Shown piece after piece: positions 51,185 through 62,155 of a stretch of 64,000 nt of DNA (position 1 is the first letter of the stretch; the number at the start of each line of letters is the position of its first letter). The DNA is from Candidatus Macondimonas diazotrophica (GTDB taxonomy: Bacteria > Pseudomonadota > Gammaproteobacteria > UBA5335), in contig NZ_SRIO01000001.1 of the NCBI RefSeq assembly GCF_004684205.1, positions 248,001 to 312,000 on the forward strand. The letters run 5' to 3'. The notes beneath the pieces are model-generated. The model saw only the letters and a program-made list of their open reading frames with translations, was not told the DNA's origin and did not search any database. A program made the translations under genes and the position numbers.

Positions 51185-52555
51185 ATGGACCGACTGTTTC
51201 CGCTGCTGCTGCTCCTGAGTCTGGCCGGTTGCAGCCTGATGCCGGCTTACCAGCGTCCCGCCGTCGCCGTGCCCGCGCATTGGGCGCACACCGAAATCGG
51301 CGACGCGGGCATTGCCGACGCGTGGTGGACCGGGTTCGGCAGTCGCGTCCTTGATGGCTGGGTCGAGCAGGCATTGGCAGCCAACCAGGATTTGGCGGCG
51401 GCCGTCGCCCGCATCGATCAGGCCCGCGCCGCGGCCGTCATTGCCGGTGCACCGCGCTGGCCGAGTCTGAACGCCTCGCTGGCATTCACCGATGCCGATC
51501 GCAGCGGCAGCGCCACGATTTCCGGCAGCACCCAGACCGGCACGCGGACCACGGCGCAACTCAGCGCCGCCTATGAACTGGACCTGTTCGGACGGGTCGC
51601 CGCCACCCGGGCCGCGGCCCAGAGCCGGATCGAGGCCAGCCGCTACGACCTGCAGGCGCTGGGCCTGCTGACCAGTGCCGAGGTAACGCAGGCAGCGCTC
51701 GAACTGGCCGCCACCCTGGAGCAGATTCGTCTGGCGCAGGCCAATCTCGATTCGGCGCATGCCATCCTGGCCGTGCTGGAAGCACGCTTCGAGGCCGGTC
51801 GCGCCTCCGCGCTGGAGCGCGATCAACAACGCACCGTGGTCGCCAATACCGAAGCCGCCCTCGCGGCGCGGGAGCAAACCGCGAGCGGCCTGCGCAACCA
51901 ACTGGCGCTGCTGACGGGTGTGGCCGCGCCCGCTTTCGCGCCCGCGACCATTGATTGGGCCGTCCTGCGTTTACCGGCCGTGACCCCCACCGTACCGGCT
52001 GCGCTGCTGACCCGGCGGCCGGACCTGCAGCGCGCCGAAGCCGATCTGAAGGCCGCCGGCGCCGACATTGGCGCTGCCCGCGCCGCGCTTTATCCCAACA
52101 TACAGATCGGCTGGGATCGCGCCTGGACCCGCAGCCCCTCATTCACACTCACGACGCTGTCCGCCAGCGCCCTGGCACCGCTGTTCCGGGGCGGCGCCCT
52201 GCGCGGCGAAGTGGCCCGCACCGAGGCGCGCCGCGCGGAACTGGCGGCCGCCTATCGCCAAGCGGTCCTGACCGCCTTTCGGGAGGTCAGTGACGCCCTC
52301 GCGGCCCAGCGCCAGAGCGCCCTGCGCAGCGACGCACTGGAACGCGCGGCAGCGGCGGCGCGGGCCGCCTATGGGATCGCGCGTGCCCGCTTCGATGCCG
52401 GCGCGGTGGACTACGCCGATCTGCTCGAGGCGCAGCGCAGCCTGATCGCGGCGGAGGACGCCGCCGTCGCGGCGCGGCTGGAGCGCTTCAGCGCCGCGGT
52501 ATCGCTGTATCGCACCCTCGGCGGCGGTCCCGCGCCGCTCCCGGCGGAGGGATGA
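51185..52555 (+). CDS. Efflux outer-membrane factor, NodT/OprM-type lipoprotein
   Basis: Outer-membrane channel for the MacAB-like pump, 456 aa. It has a lipoprotein signal with LAGC and lipidated C16, followed by MPAYQRPAVAVPAHW. Two OEP repeats follow, with AAYELDLFGRVAATRAAAQSRIEA and LLTRRPDLQRAEADLKAAGADIGAARAALYP (quoted in parts) as hallmarks of the NodT subgroup, which is often found with RND or MacAB pumps. It is 4 bases after the ABC gene, completing a three-gene operon. Confidence 0.92.
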   Translation: MDRLFPLLLLLSLAGCSLMPAYQRPAVAVPAHWAHTEIGDAGIADAWWTGFGSRVLDGWVEQALAANQDLAAAVARIDQARAAAVIAGAPRWPSLNASLAFTDADRSGSATISGSTQTGTRTTAQLSAAYELDLFGRVAATRAAAQSRIEASRYDLQALGLLTSAEVTQAALELAATLEQIRLAQANLDSAHAILAVLEARFEAGRASALERDQQRTVVANTEAALAAREQTASGLRNQLALLTGVAAPAFAPATIDWAVLRLPAVTPTVPAALLTRRPDLQRAEADLKAAGADIGAARAALYPNIQIGWDRAWTRSPSFTLTTLSASALAPLFRGGALRGEVARTEARRAELAAAYRQAVLTAFREVSDALAAQRQSALRSDALERAAAAARAAYGIARARFDAGAVDYADLLEAQRSLIAAEDAAVAARLERFSAAVSLYRTLGGGPAPLPAEG

Positions 52556-52740
52556 ATCACCGGACGGCCCCTTCCATCGATCGCATCCGGCGTTAAAATT
52601 TAGCGGACTTGACAGACGAATGGATGACTCATTGACGGTCGCCGGGCCAGGATGGCCACCCGCGTAACGTCAGGCAGACGGGCGGCCCTGCCCCGATGCG
52701 GCGCCCAGCCGCGTCTTCATTCTGCCCCGGGAGGTACATC

Positions 52741-53976
52741 ATGCTGCTGTCCCGCATTCTCGACCCCGCGCTGACCCAAGGTCGGCTGACACTCATCGAT
52801 CCTCAAGGCCATGCCCATCGCCTCGGTCCCGGCGGCGGACCCGAAGTGGCGATCCGGCTGCGCGATCCCGCTCTGCCCCGACGGCTGTTGCTGCATCCCG
52901 AACTGGCCACTGGCGAGGCCTACATGGATGGCCAGCTCACCGTGGAGCAGGGCTCCCTGCGCGACTTTCTGGCCCTGGCCAACCAGTGCGCCGAGGGCAT
53001 CGCGCGCATGCCGCTGCAACGGCTCCTGGCCGCGGTGGGCCGTCCCCTGCGCTGGCTGCACCAGTTCAACCCGGCGCGGCGCGCGCACCGCAACGTCGCC
53101 CATCACTACGACCTGTCCGACGCGCTCTACGACCTCTTTCTCGACCGCGACCGGCAATATTCCTGCGCCTATTTCCCACGCGGCGACGAAACCCTGGAGG
53201 AGGCTCAGGCACTGAAGAAACGCCATATCGCCGCAAAACTCCTGCTGCAGCCCGGCCTGCGCGTGCTCGACATCGGCAGCGGCTGGGGCGGCCTGGCGCT
53301 GGATCTGGCGCGCCATGACGGCGTGGACGTGACCGGGCTGACGCTGTCGGCCGAGCAACTCAAGGTGGCACGCGCCCGTGCCGAATCGGAGGGGCTGAGC
53401 CCGCGCGTGCGTTTCGCGTTGCGCGACTACCGCGAGGAAACCGGGTTCTACGACCGCATCGTCTCGGTCGGCATGTTCGAACACGTGGGCGTCTCGCACT
53501 ACACGCGCTTTTTCCGGCAGCTGGGCGAGCGTCTCGCGCCCGACGGCGTTGCCCTGATCCACGCCATCGGCCGCGCCGATCCACCCGGCGACACCAACGC
53601 CTGGACCCGCAAGTACATTTTCCCCGGCGGCTATTGTCCGGCGCTGTCCGAGGTGGTGGCCGCGGTGGAACGCAGCGGCCTGTGGCTGACCGACGTCGAA
53701 ATCCTGCGCCTGCACTATGCCGAGACGCTGCGGCACTGGTTCGATCGTTTCCAGGCCCAGCGCGACCGCGCCCGGGCTCTCTACGACGAGCGGTTTTGCC
53801 GGATGTGGGAGTTCTATCTGGCCGGCGCCGAAATGGCGTTTCGCCACGGTCGGCTGATGGTGTTCCAGATCCAGCTGGCGCACCAGCGCGATGCCGTACC
53901 GCTCACGCGCGATTATCTCTATGCCCACGGTGGCGCGGCGCCAGCCGAGCAACCGTTGTGCGGGCAGCAGGCCTGA
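52741..53976 (+). CDS. Cyclopropane-fatty-acyl-phospholipid synthase family protein
   Basis: SAM-dependent methyltransferase (411 aa) that adds a methylene across the double bond of membrane phospholipid acyl chains. An N-terminal lipid-binding domain (about 1-110) is followed by [17 protein letters not shown] (118-134), YSCAYF, the SAM motif [15 protein letters not shown] (176-190) and [13 protein letters not shown]. The enzyme protects membranes in stationary phase and under acid or osmotic stress. GGGAGG lies 6 bases before the ATG at 52741. It is separated from the efflux operon by 185 bases and from ureB by 118. Confidence 0.93.
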   Translation: MLLSRILDPALTQGRLTLIDPQGHAHRLGPGGGPEVAIRLRDPALPRRLLLHPELATGEAYMDGQLTVEQGSLRDFLALANQCAEGIARMPLQRLLAAVGRPLRWLHQFNPARRAHRNVAHHYDLSDALYDLFLDRDRQYSCAYFPRGDETLEEAQALKKRHIAAKLLLQPGLRVLDIGSGWGGLALDLARHDGVDVTGLTLSAEQLKVARARAESEGLSPRVRFALRDYREETGFYDRIVSVGMFEHVGVSHYTRFFRQLGERLAPDGVALIHAIGRADPPGDTNAWTRKYIFPGGYCPALSEVVAAVERSGLWLTDVEILRLHYAETLRHWFDRFQAQRDRARALYDERFCRMWEFYLAGAEMAFRHGRLMVFQIQLAHQRDAVPLTRDYLYAHGGAAPAEQPLCGQQA

Positions 53977-54094
53977 CGGCGGATTTCGCATGGCCTCGAC
54001 CAATGGCATAGAGTCTGCTTTGATTGGCAGGATGCGCGCCGCGTGGCGGCGCCCGTCACCAACCGCCAAACCACACCGCGGCGAGGAGAACTGC

Positions 54095-54403
54095 ATGATT
54101 CCCGGAGAAATCGACCCCGCCGATGGCGAGCTGGAACTGAACGCCGGCCGCCCGGCGATCACCCTGGAGGTCGCCAACACCGGCGACCGACCGATCCAGG
54201 TCGGCTCACACTATCACTTTGCCGAAACCAACCCCGCGCTCGCGTTCGACCGCGCCGCCGCCCGCGGCATGCGGCTGGATATCCCCGCCGGCACGGCCGT
54301 GCGTTTCGAACCCGGCCAGAGCCGCGCCGTCGCCCTGATTCCCTATGGGGGAGCCGGGGCGGTCTGGGGCTTTCGCGGCGAGGTGATGGGTTCGCTCGAC
54401 TGA
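54095..54403 (+). CDS. ureB: Urease beta subunit
   Basis: Structural subunit of the nickel urease (102 aa, full length for a separate beta chain). [39 protein letters not shown] and [16 protein letters not shown] are standard. GAGGAG lies 6 bases before the ATG. Normally ureA (gamma) stands directly upstream; here the preceding gene is the cyclopropane synthase and only 118 bases separate them, so ureA is absent. ureC follows. Confidence 0.95.
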   Translation: MIPGEIDPADGELELNAGRPAITLEVANTGDRPIQVGSHYHFAETNPALAFDRAAARGMRLDIPAGTAVRFEPGQSRAVALIPYGGAGAVWGFRGEVMGSLD

Positions 54404-54416
54404 GGGGCCGGCCGGC

Positions 54417-54542
54417 ATGACGACCCGGCGCGACACGGAACCCGGCGGCGCGCCCGCCGAAGGACACGCCGAGATTGCCCGACGCCGCTCATTGCGCCAC
54501 CTGTCCCGATCACCCGCCCGCACTGCCACCCCGACGCCCTGA
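54417..54542 (+). CDS. Possible 41-codon ORF between ureB and ureC
   Basis: A short open frame, [16 protein letters not shown] at its start, rich in Arg, Ala and Thr, begins 13 bases after ureB with a weak GGGG stretch upstream. It resembles nothing I know and its composition could be chance in high-GC DNA. Listed because it lies in the urease operon and fills an unusually long ureB-ureC gap. Confidence 0.2.
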   Translation: MTTRRDTEPGGAPAEGHAEIARRRSLRHLSRSPARTATPTP

Positions 54543-54571
54543 CTGACCCATCACCCATGAGGAACCCCACC

Positions 54572-56281
<1,710 letters not shown>

Positions 56282-56346
56282 AGAGCCGTGTCCGCCGGCG
56301 ATGCACGGGGACGTTTCACCAGGTCAGCCACAGGCGCCGCCGCCGA

Positions 56347-56562
56347 TTACCGGTTCCGCGACACCATCGGGTCTTCGCCCTTGGAGCGCGACCTGCCTTT
56401 TTCCTCTGCGCGCTTAAGTTCGCGCTCTTGCGTCTCCGTTAATGCCTCTGTGCCGCGCAGTTGTTCATCGGACAGCTGCGCGGCCGTGCGCCGGGTGTCC
56501 GCGTTGTAGCGACGCGCGGATTCGCGATCGCCTTCGCCCTGATTCTTGATGGTTTCGGCCAT
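56347..56562 (-). CDS. Small hydrophilic protein of unknown function
   Basis: A 71-aa, highly charged protein starting MAETIKNQGEGDRESARRYN and continuing with a run of Lys, Arg and Glu. The G-D-x-E-S-A-R-R-Y-N pattern recalls small proteins common in proteobacteria, often near stress genes, whose function is not known. No membrane segment or cysteine. AGGAGA precedes the ATG at 56562. It is convergent with ureC and in line with the dodecin gene upstream. Confidence 0.65.
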   Translation of the reverse strand: MAETIKNQGEGDRESARRYNADTRRTAAQLSDEQLRGTEALTETQERELKRAEEKGRSRSKGEDPMVSRNR

Positions 56563-56693
56563 GATGTGTCTCCTGATTGCTCGAGAGTCACTCATTGGGA
56601 GGCACATGGCCGTGAAAAAGTTCAACCCGGCGGGCTCTGGCGTGACTCAGAAGCCGCGCGATCGGGCGCTGGCGCCGTCGAATAGCCGCCGCG

Positions 56694-56903
56694 TCAGTTC
56701 TCGAGGCGGAAGCCGACCTTCAAGATCACCTGAAAGTGGCCGACCTTGCCGTCAACCAGGTGGCCGCGTGTCTGTACGACCTCGAACCAGTCGAGATGAC
56801 GCAGGCTCTTGCCCGCCTCGGCAATGGCGTTGCGGATGGCGTCGTCGGTTCCGTTGGGCGAAGAGCCGACGATCTCCACAACCTTGTACGTATGGCTGCT
56901 CAT
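56694..56903 (-). CDS. Dodecin family flavin-binding protein
   Basis: A 69-aa dodecin: [29 protein letters not shown] followed by [32 protein letters not shown] is the complete family sequence (cited here as landmarks: W39 of DWFEV stacks flavin, Q46-R48 line the pocket). It forms a 12-mer storing or buffering riboflavin or FMN. AGGAGG 8 bases before the ATG. It reads against the urease genes and is part of the block that separates ureC from ureE. Confidence 0.92.
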   Translation of the reverse strand: MSSHTYKVVEIVGSSPNGTDDAIRNAIAEAGKSLRHLDWFEVVQTRGHLVDGKVGHFQVILKVGFRLEN

Positions 56904-57425
56904 GGGCTGACCTCCTGTGGGTTGGGTGTCGCCTGCACGCGCAGGCAGGATTTGACCCTAGACCTGTAGAGGGCGCAGGGCAAGCGTGCCTGCCGACGCG
57001 GCGCCGCCGGACGTGCGGGACGCCGGGGTGCGCGCCCGATGCCGTTCAGCTGCAGCCGGGCGGGTCGGGCACAGGCCGCTCGGGGCCGGCGGCAGGTGAC
57101 GGTGCGTGGGGGGTTGCGTTCGCCGGAAGGCCGCGATTGCTTTTCTTTTTCTATCTCCCTGATTGGCATCCAGAGCGCATTGCCCGATACGGCCGAATAT
57201 CCACTGATCGGCCTTATTCATTCGCGGCTTATCGCGATTTGTGATAACATTATGGCTTCCGCTATTCGATTGGTTTTATTCATCCGTGAATCGAAGGCCG
57301 GGGCAGGGCATTCGTTTTTTGCCAATCGGAATGCTTGTTTATTTGCTGCGTCCGGGCCTGTTTCATTGATGTCCGGATGAGTTTTTTGGCGGTATTCATT
57401 TCGCTGCCGGAACGAGAGGTTGTTT
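56904..57425. other. AT-richer leader region upstream of asparagine-synthase-like gene
   Basis: About 0.5 kb between the dodecin gene (minus) and the NAGGN amidotransferase gene (plus). From about 57130 the base composition drops clearly in GC compared with the rest of the window. It contains a repeated TTATTCATYCGYG motif (57214-57226 and 57277-57289, with a partial copy TATTCATTTCG at 57393) and an inverted repeat TTCGATT/AATCGAA (57266-57272, 57290-57296). These are candidate control sites for the osmolyte genes. GAGAGG 7 bases before 57426 is the ribosome-binding site. No gene seen. Confidence 0.45.
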
Positions 57426-59198
57426 ATGTGTGGGATTGCGGGCGAGATTCGTTTTGACGGCCAGGTGGCTGATCCGGCAGCCGTCGAGCGCATGGCCGAG
57501 GTGCTGGCGCCACGGGGGCCTGACGGTGCCGGTCGCATCGGCTACGGACCGGTCGCTTTCGCCCACCGCCGGCTGAAGATCATCGACATCAGCGCGCGTG
57601 CGCAGCAGCCGATGCTGGACAATGAACTCGGCTTGCTCATGGTGTTCAATGGCGCCATCTACAACTACCCCGAGTTGCGCCAGGAACTGCAGGGACTCGG
57701 TTACCGCTTTTTCTCTTCCGGTGATACCGAGGTCATTCTCAAGGCCTATCACGCCTGGGGTCCCGCCTGCGTGCAGCGCCTGCAGGGAATGTTTGCGTTC
57801 GCCATCTGGGAGCGCGACAGCGGTGCCGTGTTTCTCGCCCGGGATCGTCTGGGCATCAAGCCGCTGTATTACACCGAGCAGCCAGGCCGCTTTCGCTTCG
57901 CCTCCACGCTGCCGGCCCTGCTGGCCGGTGGCGACATATCGACCGATATCGACCCCGTCGCACTGCATCACTACATGAGTTTTCATGCCGTGGTGCCGGC
58001 GCCGCACACCATCGTGCAGGGTGTGCGCAAGCTGCCGCCGGCCACCACGCTGCGCATCGGCGCCGACGGCAGCCTGCAGTTCGACACCTACTGGACGCCC
58101 AATTTCGATCGTGACGCGGCCGACGGCGCGCGGGATTTCGGTGAGTGGCGCGAGCAGGTGCTCGACAGCCTGCGCCTGGCGGTGCGGCGCCGACTGGTGG
58201 CGGACGTGCCGGTGGGCGTCTTGCTGTCCGGAGGGCTCGATTCGAGCCTGATCGTCGGCCTGCTGGCCGAGCAGGGGCAACAGGGCCTGCACACGTTTTC
58301 CATCGGCTTCGAGGCGGTCGACGCCGAGAAGGGCGACGAGTTTGAGTATTCGGACCTGATCGCCAAGCACTTCGGCACCCGACACGAACGCATCTTCATC
58401 GGTGCCGATCGTCTGCTGCCGGCGCTGCCGGACTGCGTGGCGGCGATGTCCGAGCCCATGGTCAGCCACGACGCGGTGGGTTTCTACCTGCTCTCGCAGC
58501 AGGTGGCCAAGCACGTGAAGGTGGTGCAAAGCGGGCAGGGCGCCGACGAGGTGTTCGGCGGTTATCACTGGTATCCGCCGCTGCTCGAAAGCCGCGATCC
58601 GCTCGAGGATTACGCGCGGCACTTCTTCGACCGCGACCATGCCGAGTACGCGCGCTGTGTGCAGGCGCCGTGGGTGGGCGAGGACTATAGCCGCCAGTTC
58701 GTGGCCGGGCATTTCGCGCAGCCGGGCGCGACCGGCGGCATCGACAAGGCGCTGCGCCTGGATACGACCATCATGCTGGTGGATGATCCGGTCAAGCGCG
58801 TGGACAACATGACCATGGCCTGGGGGCTGGAGGCGCGGGTGCCGTTCCTGGACCATGAGCTGGTGGAGCTGGCGGCGCGCATCCCGGCCGAACACAAGAT
58901 CCGCGAGGGCGGCAAGTACGTGCTGAAGGAGGCGGCGCGCCAGGTGATTCCCGGAGCGGTCATTGATCGCCCGAAAGGGTATTTCCCGGTGCCGGCGCTC
59001 AAGTACATCCGCGGCGCGTATCTCGACTTTGTGCGTGACATCCTGCTGCAGCCGCGCGCGCGCCAGCGCGGCGTGTTCGACAATGCGTATGTCGACACCC
59101 TGCTGGCCGAGCCGGAGGCGCACATCACGCCGCTGCGTGGCTCCAAGCTGTGGCAGATCACGCTGCTTGAGTTGTGGCTGCAGCAGCAGGGTCTTTGA
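57426..59198 (+). CDS. N-acetylglutaminylglutamine amidotransferase
   Basis: Asparagine-synthase-like enzyme (590 aa) of the NAGGN osmoprotectant system; it amidates the dipeptide to N-acetylglutaminylglutamine amide using glutamine nitrogen and ATP. The start MCGIAGEIRF exposes Cys as the glutaminase nucleophile, which decides the ATG at 57426 over a TTG two codons upstream. LAPRGPDGAGRIG and FNGAIYNYPEL belong to the glutaminase half; LLSGGLDSSLIVGLL (about 266-280) is the pyrophosphatase loop of the synthetase half. The C-terminus KLWQITLLELWLQ is close to this subgroup. The synthetase gene starts 23 bases later. Confidence 0.9.
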   Translation: MCGIAGEIRFDGQVADPAAVERMAEVLAPRGPDGAGRIGYGPVAFAHRRLKIIDISARAQQPMLDNELGLLMVFNGAIYNYPELRQELQGLGYRFFSSGDTEVILKAYHAWGPACVQRLQGMFAFAIWERDSGAVFLARDRLGIKPLYYTEQPGRFRFASTLPALLAGGDISTDIDPVALHHYMSFHAVVPAPHTIVQGVRKLPPATTLRIGADGSLQFDTYWTPNFDRDAADGARDFGEWREQVLDSLRLAVRRRLVADVPVGVLLSGGLDSSLIVGLLAEQGQQGLHTFSIGFEAVDAEKGDEFEYSDLIAKHFGTRHERIFIGADRLLPALPDCVAAMSEPMVSHDAVGFYLLSQQVAKHVKVVQSGQGADEVFGGYHWYPPLLESRDPLEDYARHFFDRDHAEYARCVQAPWVGEDYSRQFVAGHFAQPGATGGIDKALRLDTTIMLVDDPVKRVDNMTMAWGLEARVPFLDHELVELAARIPAEHKIREGGKYVLKEAARQVIPGAVIDRPKGYFPVPALKYIRGAYLDFVRDILLQPRARQRGVFDNAYVDTLLAEPEAHITPLRGSKLWQITLLELWLQQQGL

Positions 59199-59221
59199 TC
59201 CCGCGACAGGGAGACTCTCGG

Positions 59222-60988
59222 GTGAGCAACTCACAAAAGCGCGTCAAGCATCGGCTCGAGCGGGGCAATGCGCCGAGCCTGCGCAACTGGGATCCGGAGC
59301 AGGCGGACTCGCGTCTGCAGGCACAGCCCGGCGCCCAGAACGTGGCGGTGGAGTGTGGCTGGGGGCGTGTGATCTTCGGCCAGACCTTTCCCGACCCGCT
59401 GCAGGTGGTGCGGTTGCTGGAAAGCGAGAAGACCGGCCACCGCGATATCGCCATTTATCTGCGCGAGCCGCATGTGGTGACCGCCAGCGCGCCGAACAGC
59501 GTGTTTCTGGACCCGTCGCACACGTACCGGCTGTGGTTGTATGACTACCGTCCGGCGGCGCGCCGCGTCGCCGGGCTGATCGTGCGTCGGCTCAACAGCC
59601 ACGCCGACGCGCAGGCGGCGCATGACCTGTACTGCAAGCGGGGCATGCTGCCGCCGGACCCGGATTTCATCTGGGCCCACCGCAAGTCAACGACGATCTG
59701 CTACCTGGTGGCCGAGCATGAGGAAACCGGCAAGGTGCTCGGCGTGGTGATGGGGGTCGACCATGTCGAGGCGTTCGGCGATCCGGAAAACGGCGCTTCC
59801 CTGTGGGCGCTGGTGGCCGATCCGCAGGCGCCGTTGCCGGGGGTGGGCGAGGCGCTGACCCGGCAGTTGGCGGAGTTCTTCCAGGTGCGCGGGCGGGCCT
59901 TCATGGACCTGTCGGTGATGCACGACAACCGGCAGGCGATTCGCCTTTACGAGAAGCTGGGTTTCCAGCGCGTGCCGGTGTTCTGCCTCAAGCACAAGAA
60001 TTCGTACAACGAACCGCTGTTCGTGGGTCCGCAGCCGAACGAATACGAGCAGCTCAACGTCTATGCCCGGATCATCGTCGACGAGGCGGCGCGGCGCGGC
60101 ATTGGTGTCAATGTCATCGACGCCGAGGGTGGGTACTTCGAACTCACCTACGGTGGACGCAGCGTGCTGTGTCGCGAATCGCTGAGCGAGCTCACCTCCG
60201 CCGTCGCCATGAGCGTGTGCGACGACAAGCTGGCCAGCAACCGCTTCCTGCGCCGCGCCGGTCTGCGTCTGCCGCAGCAATGCGTGGCCGGTGCCGCGCG
60301 CCAGAACCGGGCCTTCCTGGAGCGGCATGGGCCGCTGGTGGTCAAGCCCGCGCGCGGTGAGCAGGGGCGCGGCATCACCGTCGACGTGCGCGACGCCGCG
60401 GCGCTGACCCGCGCCGTTCGCGTGGCGCGCCGCTACTGCGACACGGTGCTGCTGGAAGAGCTGGTGCCCGGCGACGACCTGCGGGTGGTGGTGATCGACT
60501 TCGAGGTGGTCGCCGCCGCGGTGCGTCGGCCGCCGCAGGTCTTCGGCACCGGGCAGGCAACCGTTCGCGAACTGATCGAGAAACTCAGCCGGCGGCGGCT
60601 GGCCGCCAGTGCCGGCGAGAGCCACATCCCGCTGGACGACGAAACCGCCCGTTGCGTGCGTCTGGCAGGCTACGAGCTGGACCAGGTGTTGCCCAGCGGC
60701 GTCAGCCTGCAGGTGCGAAAGACGGCCAACCTGCATACCGGCGGGACCTTGCATGACGTGACCGACAGCCTGCATCCGACCCTGGCGGACGCCGCGGTGC
60801 AGGCGGCGAGGGCGTTGAACATTCCGGTGGTGGGTCTCGATTTCCTGGTGACCGCGCCGGATCGGCCCGAGCATGTGATCATCGAAGCCAACGAGCGCCC
60901 CGGACTGGCCAATCACGAGCCGCAGCCGACCGCGCAGCGCTTCGTGGACCTGTTGTTCCCCATTACTCGCCGCCTGCCGGCGATCTGA
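59222..60988 (+). CDS. N-acetylglutaminylglutamine synthetase (GNAT-ATP-grasp fusion)
   Basis: A 588-aa protein with an N-terminal GNAT acetyltransferase domain (about 130-270; VMHDNRQAIRLYEKLGFQRV is the acetyl-CoA region) and a C-terminal ATP-grasp ligase (about 300-588; LVVKPARGEQGRGITVDV and IIEANERPGLANHE). It acetylates glutamine and joins it to a second glutamine, giving the dipeptide for the amidotransferase upstream. GTG start at 59222, with GGGAG 10 bases upstream; the frame's earlier ATG lies inside the previous gene. The architecture is specific for NAGGN loci. Confidence 0.9.
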   Translation: MSNSQKRVKHRLERGNAPSLRNWDPEQADSRLQAQPGAQNVAVECGWGRVIFGQTFPDPLQVVRLLESEKTGHRDIAIYLREPHVVTASAPNSVFLDPSHTYRLWLYDYRPAARRVAGLIVRRLNSHADAQAAHDLYCKRGMLPPDPDFIWAHRKSTTICYLVAEHEETGKVLGVVMGVDHVEAFGDPENGASLWALVADPQAPLPGVGEALTRQLAEFFQVRGRAFMDLSVMHDNRQAIRLYEKLGFQRVPVFCLKHKNSYNEPLFVGPQPNEYEQLNVYARIIVDEAARRGIGVNVIDAEGGYFELTYGGRSVLCRESLSELTSAVAMSVCDDKLASNRFLRRAGLRLPQQCVAGAARQNRAFLERHGPLVVKPARGEQGRGITVDVRDAAALTRAVRVARRYCDTVLLEELVPGDDLRVVVIDFEVVAAAVRRPPQVFGTGQATVRELIEKLSRRRLAASAGESHIPLDDETARCVRLAGYELDQVLPSGVSLQVRKTANLHTGGTLHDVTDSLHPTLADAAVQAARALNIPVVGLDFLVTAPDRPEHVIIEANERPGLANHEPQPTAQRFVDLLFPITRRLPAI

Positions 60989-61002
60989 AAAACGTCATCG
61001 CC

Positions 61003-62112
61003 ATGAGAGTCCTCCCCATCGACCAGCGCTATGTGCTGGATATCCTGATGAAACTGCTGCACACGCCCAGTCCGTCCGGTTACACGGACCGGGTGGTGCA
61101 CGTGGTGTGCGAGGAGCTCAAGCGCCTGGGTGTGCCGTTCGAGCTGACACGCCTGGGTGCCATTCGGGCCACCGTGCGTGGCGCGGCACGTGCACCGGCG
61201 CGCGCCATCGTCAGCCACCTGGACACGCTCGGCGCGCAAGTGAAGGCACTCAAGCCCAACGGGCGCCTGGAGGTGGTGCCGGTGGGCCACTGGAACGCCC
61301 GTTTCGCCGAAGGGGCACGCGTGACGCTGTTCACCGATGGGGGGTCGCATCGGGGCAGTTTGCTGCCGCTGAAGGCATCCGGTCATACCTTCGGGCCGGA
61401 GGTCGACAGTCAGCCGTCGGCGTGGAACAACCTGGAGTTGCGTCTCGACGAGCCGCTTGGCGGTATTGAAGACTTGATGAAGCTTGGCATCTACGTTGGT
61501 GATTTCGTGGCGGTTGATGCCAATCCCGAGCTGTCGGACAACGGCTTCATCAACTCCCGCCACCTCGACGACAAGGCCGGTGTGGCAGTGGCGCTGGGCA
61601 CGCTCAAGGCGCTGCACGACACGCGGCCGACGCTGCCCAGCGATGTCTACTTCCTGTTCACCATTCTGGAGGAGGTCGGCGTCGGTGCATCGGCCGTGCT
61701 GCCGGACACGGTGGCCGAGATGGTGGCCATCGACAACGGCACCACCGCACCGGGGCAGAACTCGGCCGAATACGGCGCGACCATCGCCATGGCCGACTCG
61801 TCCGGGCCGTTCGACTACCACCTCACCCGGCGCCTGCTGCTGCTGTGCAAGGAGTTCGGCATCGCGCACCAGCGCGACGTGTTCCGCTACTACCGCTCGG
61901 ACATTGCCGCCGCGCTGCAGGCCGGGCACGACCTGCGCACCGCCCTGGTGTGCTTCGGCATCGACGGCTCGCACGGCTGGGAACGCATCCATTGGAATGC
62001 GCTCGAGTCGCTGATAGGCCTGCTGAGCGTGTACGTACAAAGTGGCGCCATGTTCCAGCGCGAGCGCGAGGCACTGGGGCCGCAGGATGGTTTTCCGATC
62101 CAGCCGCAGTGA
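61003..62112 (+). CDS. M42-family peptidase of the NAGGN system
   Basis: A 369-aa metallopeptidase of the M42 (glutamyl aminopeptidase/endoglucanase M) family that is the constant third member of NAGGN gene clusters. Metal ligands are seen in AIVSHLDTLG, RHLDDKAGVAVALG (Asp bridging two metals) and LEEVGVGASAV (Glu base and ligand), with late IDGSHGWERIH. Its job may be to degrade or trim the osmolyte when stress ends; this is inferred from context. It begins 14 bases after the synthetase gene and is followed by ureE 43 bases later. Confidence 0.88.
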   Translation: MRVLPIDQRYVLDILMKLLHTPSPSGYTDRVVHVVCEELKRLGVPFELTRLGAIRATVRGAARAPARAIVSHLDTLGAQVKALKPNGRLEVVPVGHWNARFAEGARVTLFTDGGSHRGSLLPLKASGHTFGPEVDSQPSAWNNLELRLDEPLGGIEDLMKLGIYVGDFVAVDANPELSDNGFINSRHLDDKAGVAVALGTLKALHDTRPTLPSDVYFLFTILEEVGVGASAVLPDTVAEMVAIDNGTTAPGQNSAEYGATIAMADSSGPFDYHLTRRLLLLCKEFGIAHQRDVFRYYRSDIAAALQAGHDLRTALVCFGIDGSHGWERIHWNALESLIGLLSVYVQSGAMFQREREALGPQDGFPIQPQ

Positions 62113-62155
62113 GCACCGATACTTGGCTGGCCCGAGAGTTGCTTGAGATCCAGTC

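Noticed and set aside
53977-54094. Possible ureA upstream of ureB
   Set aside because: The interval is too short and no frame shows UreA features; ureA is not here.
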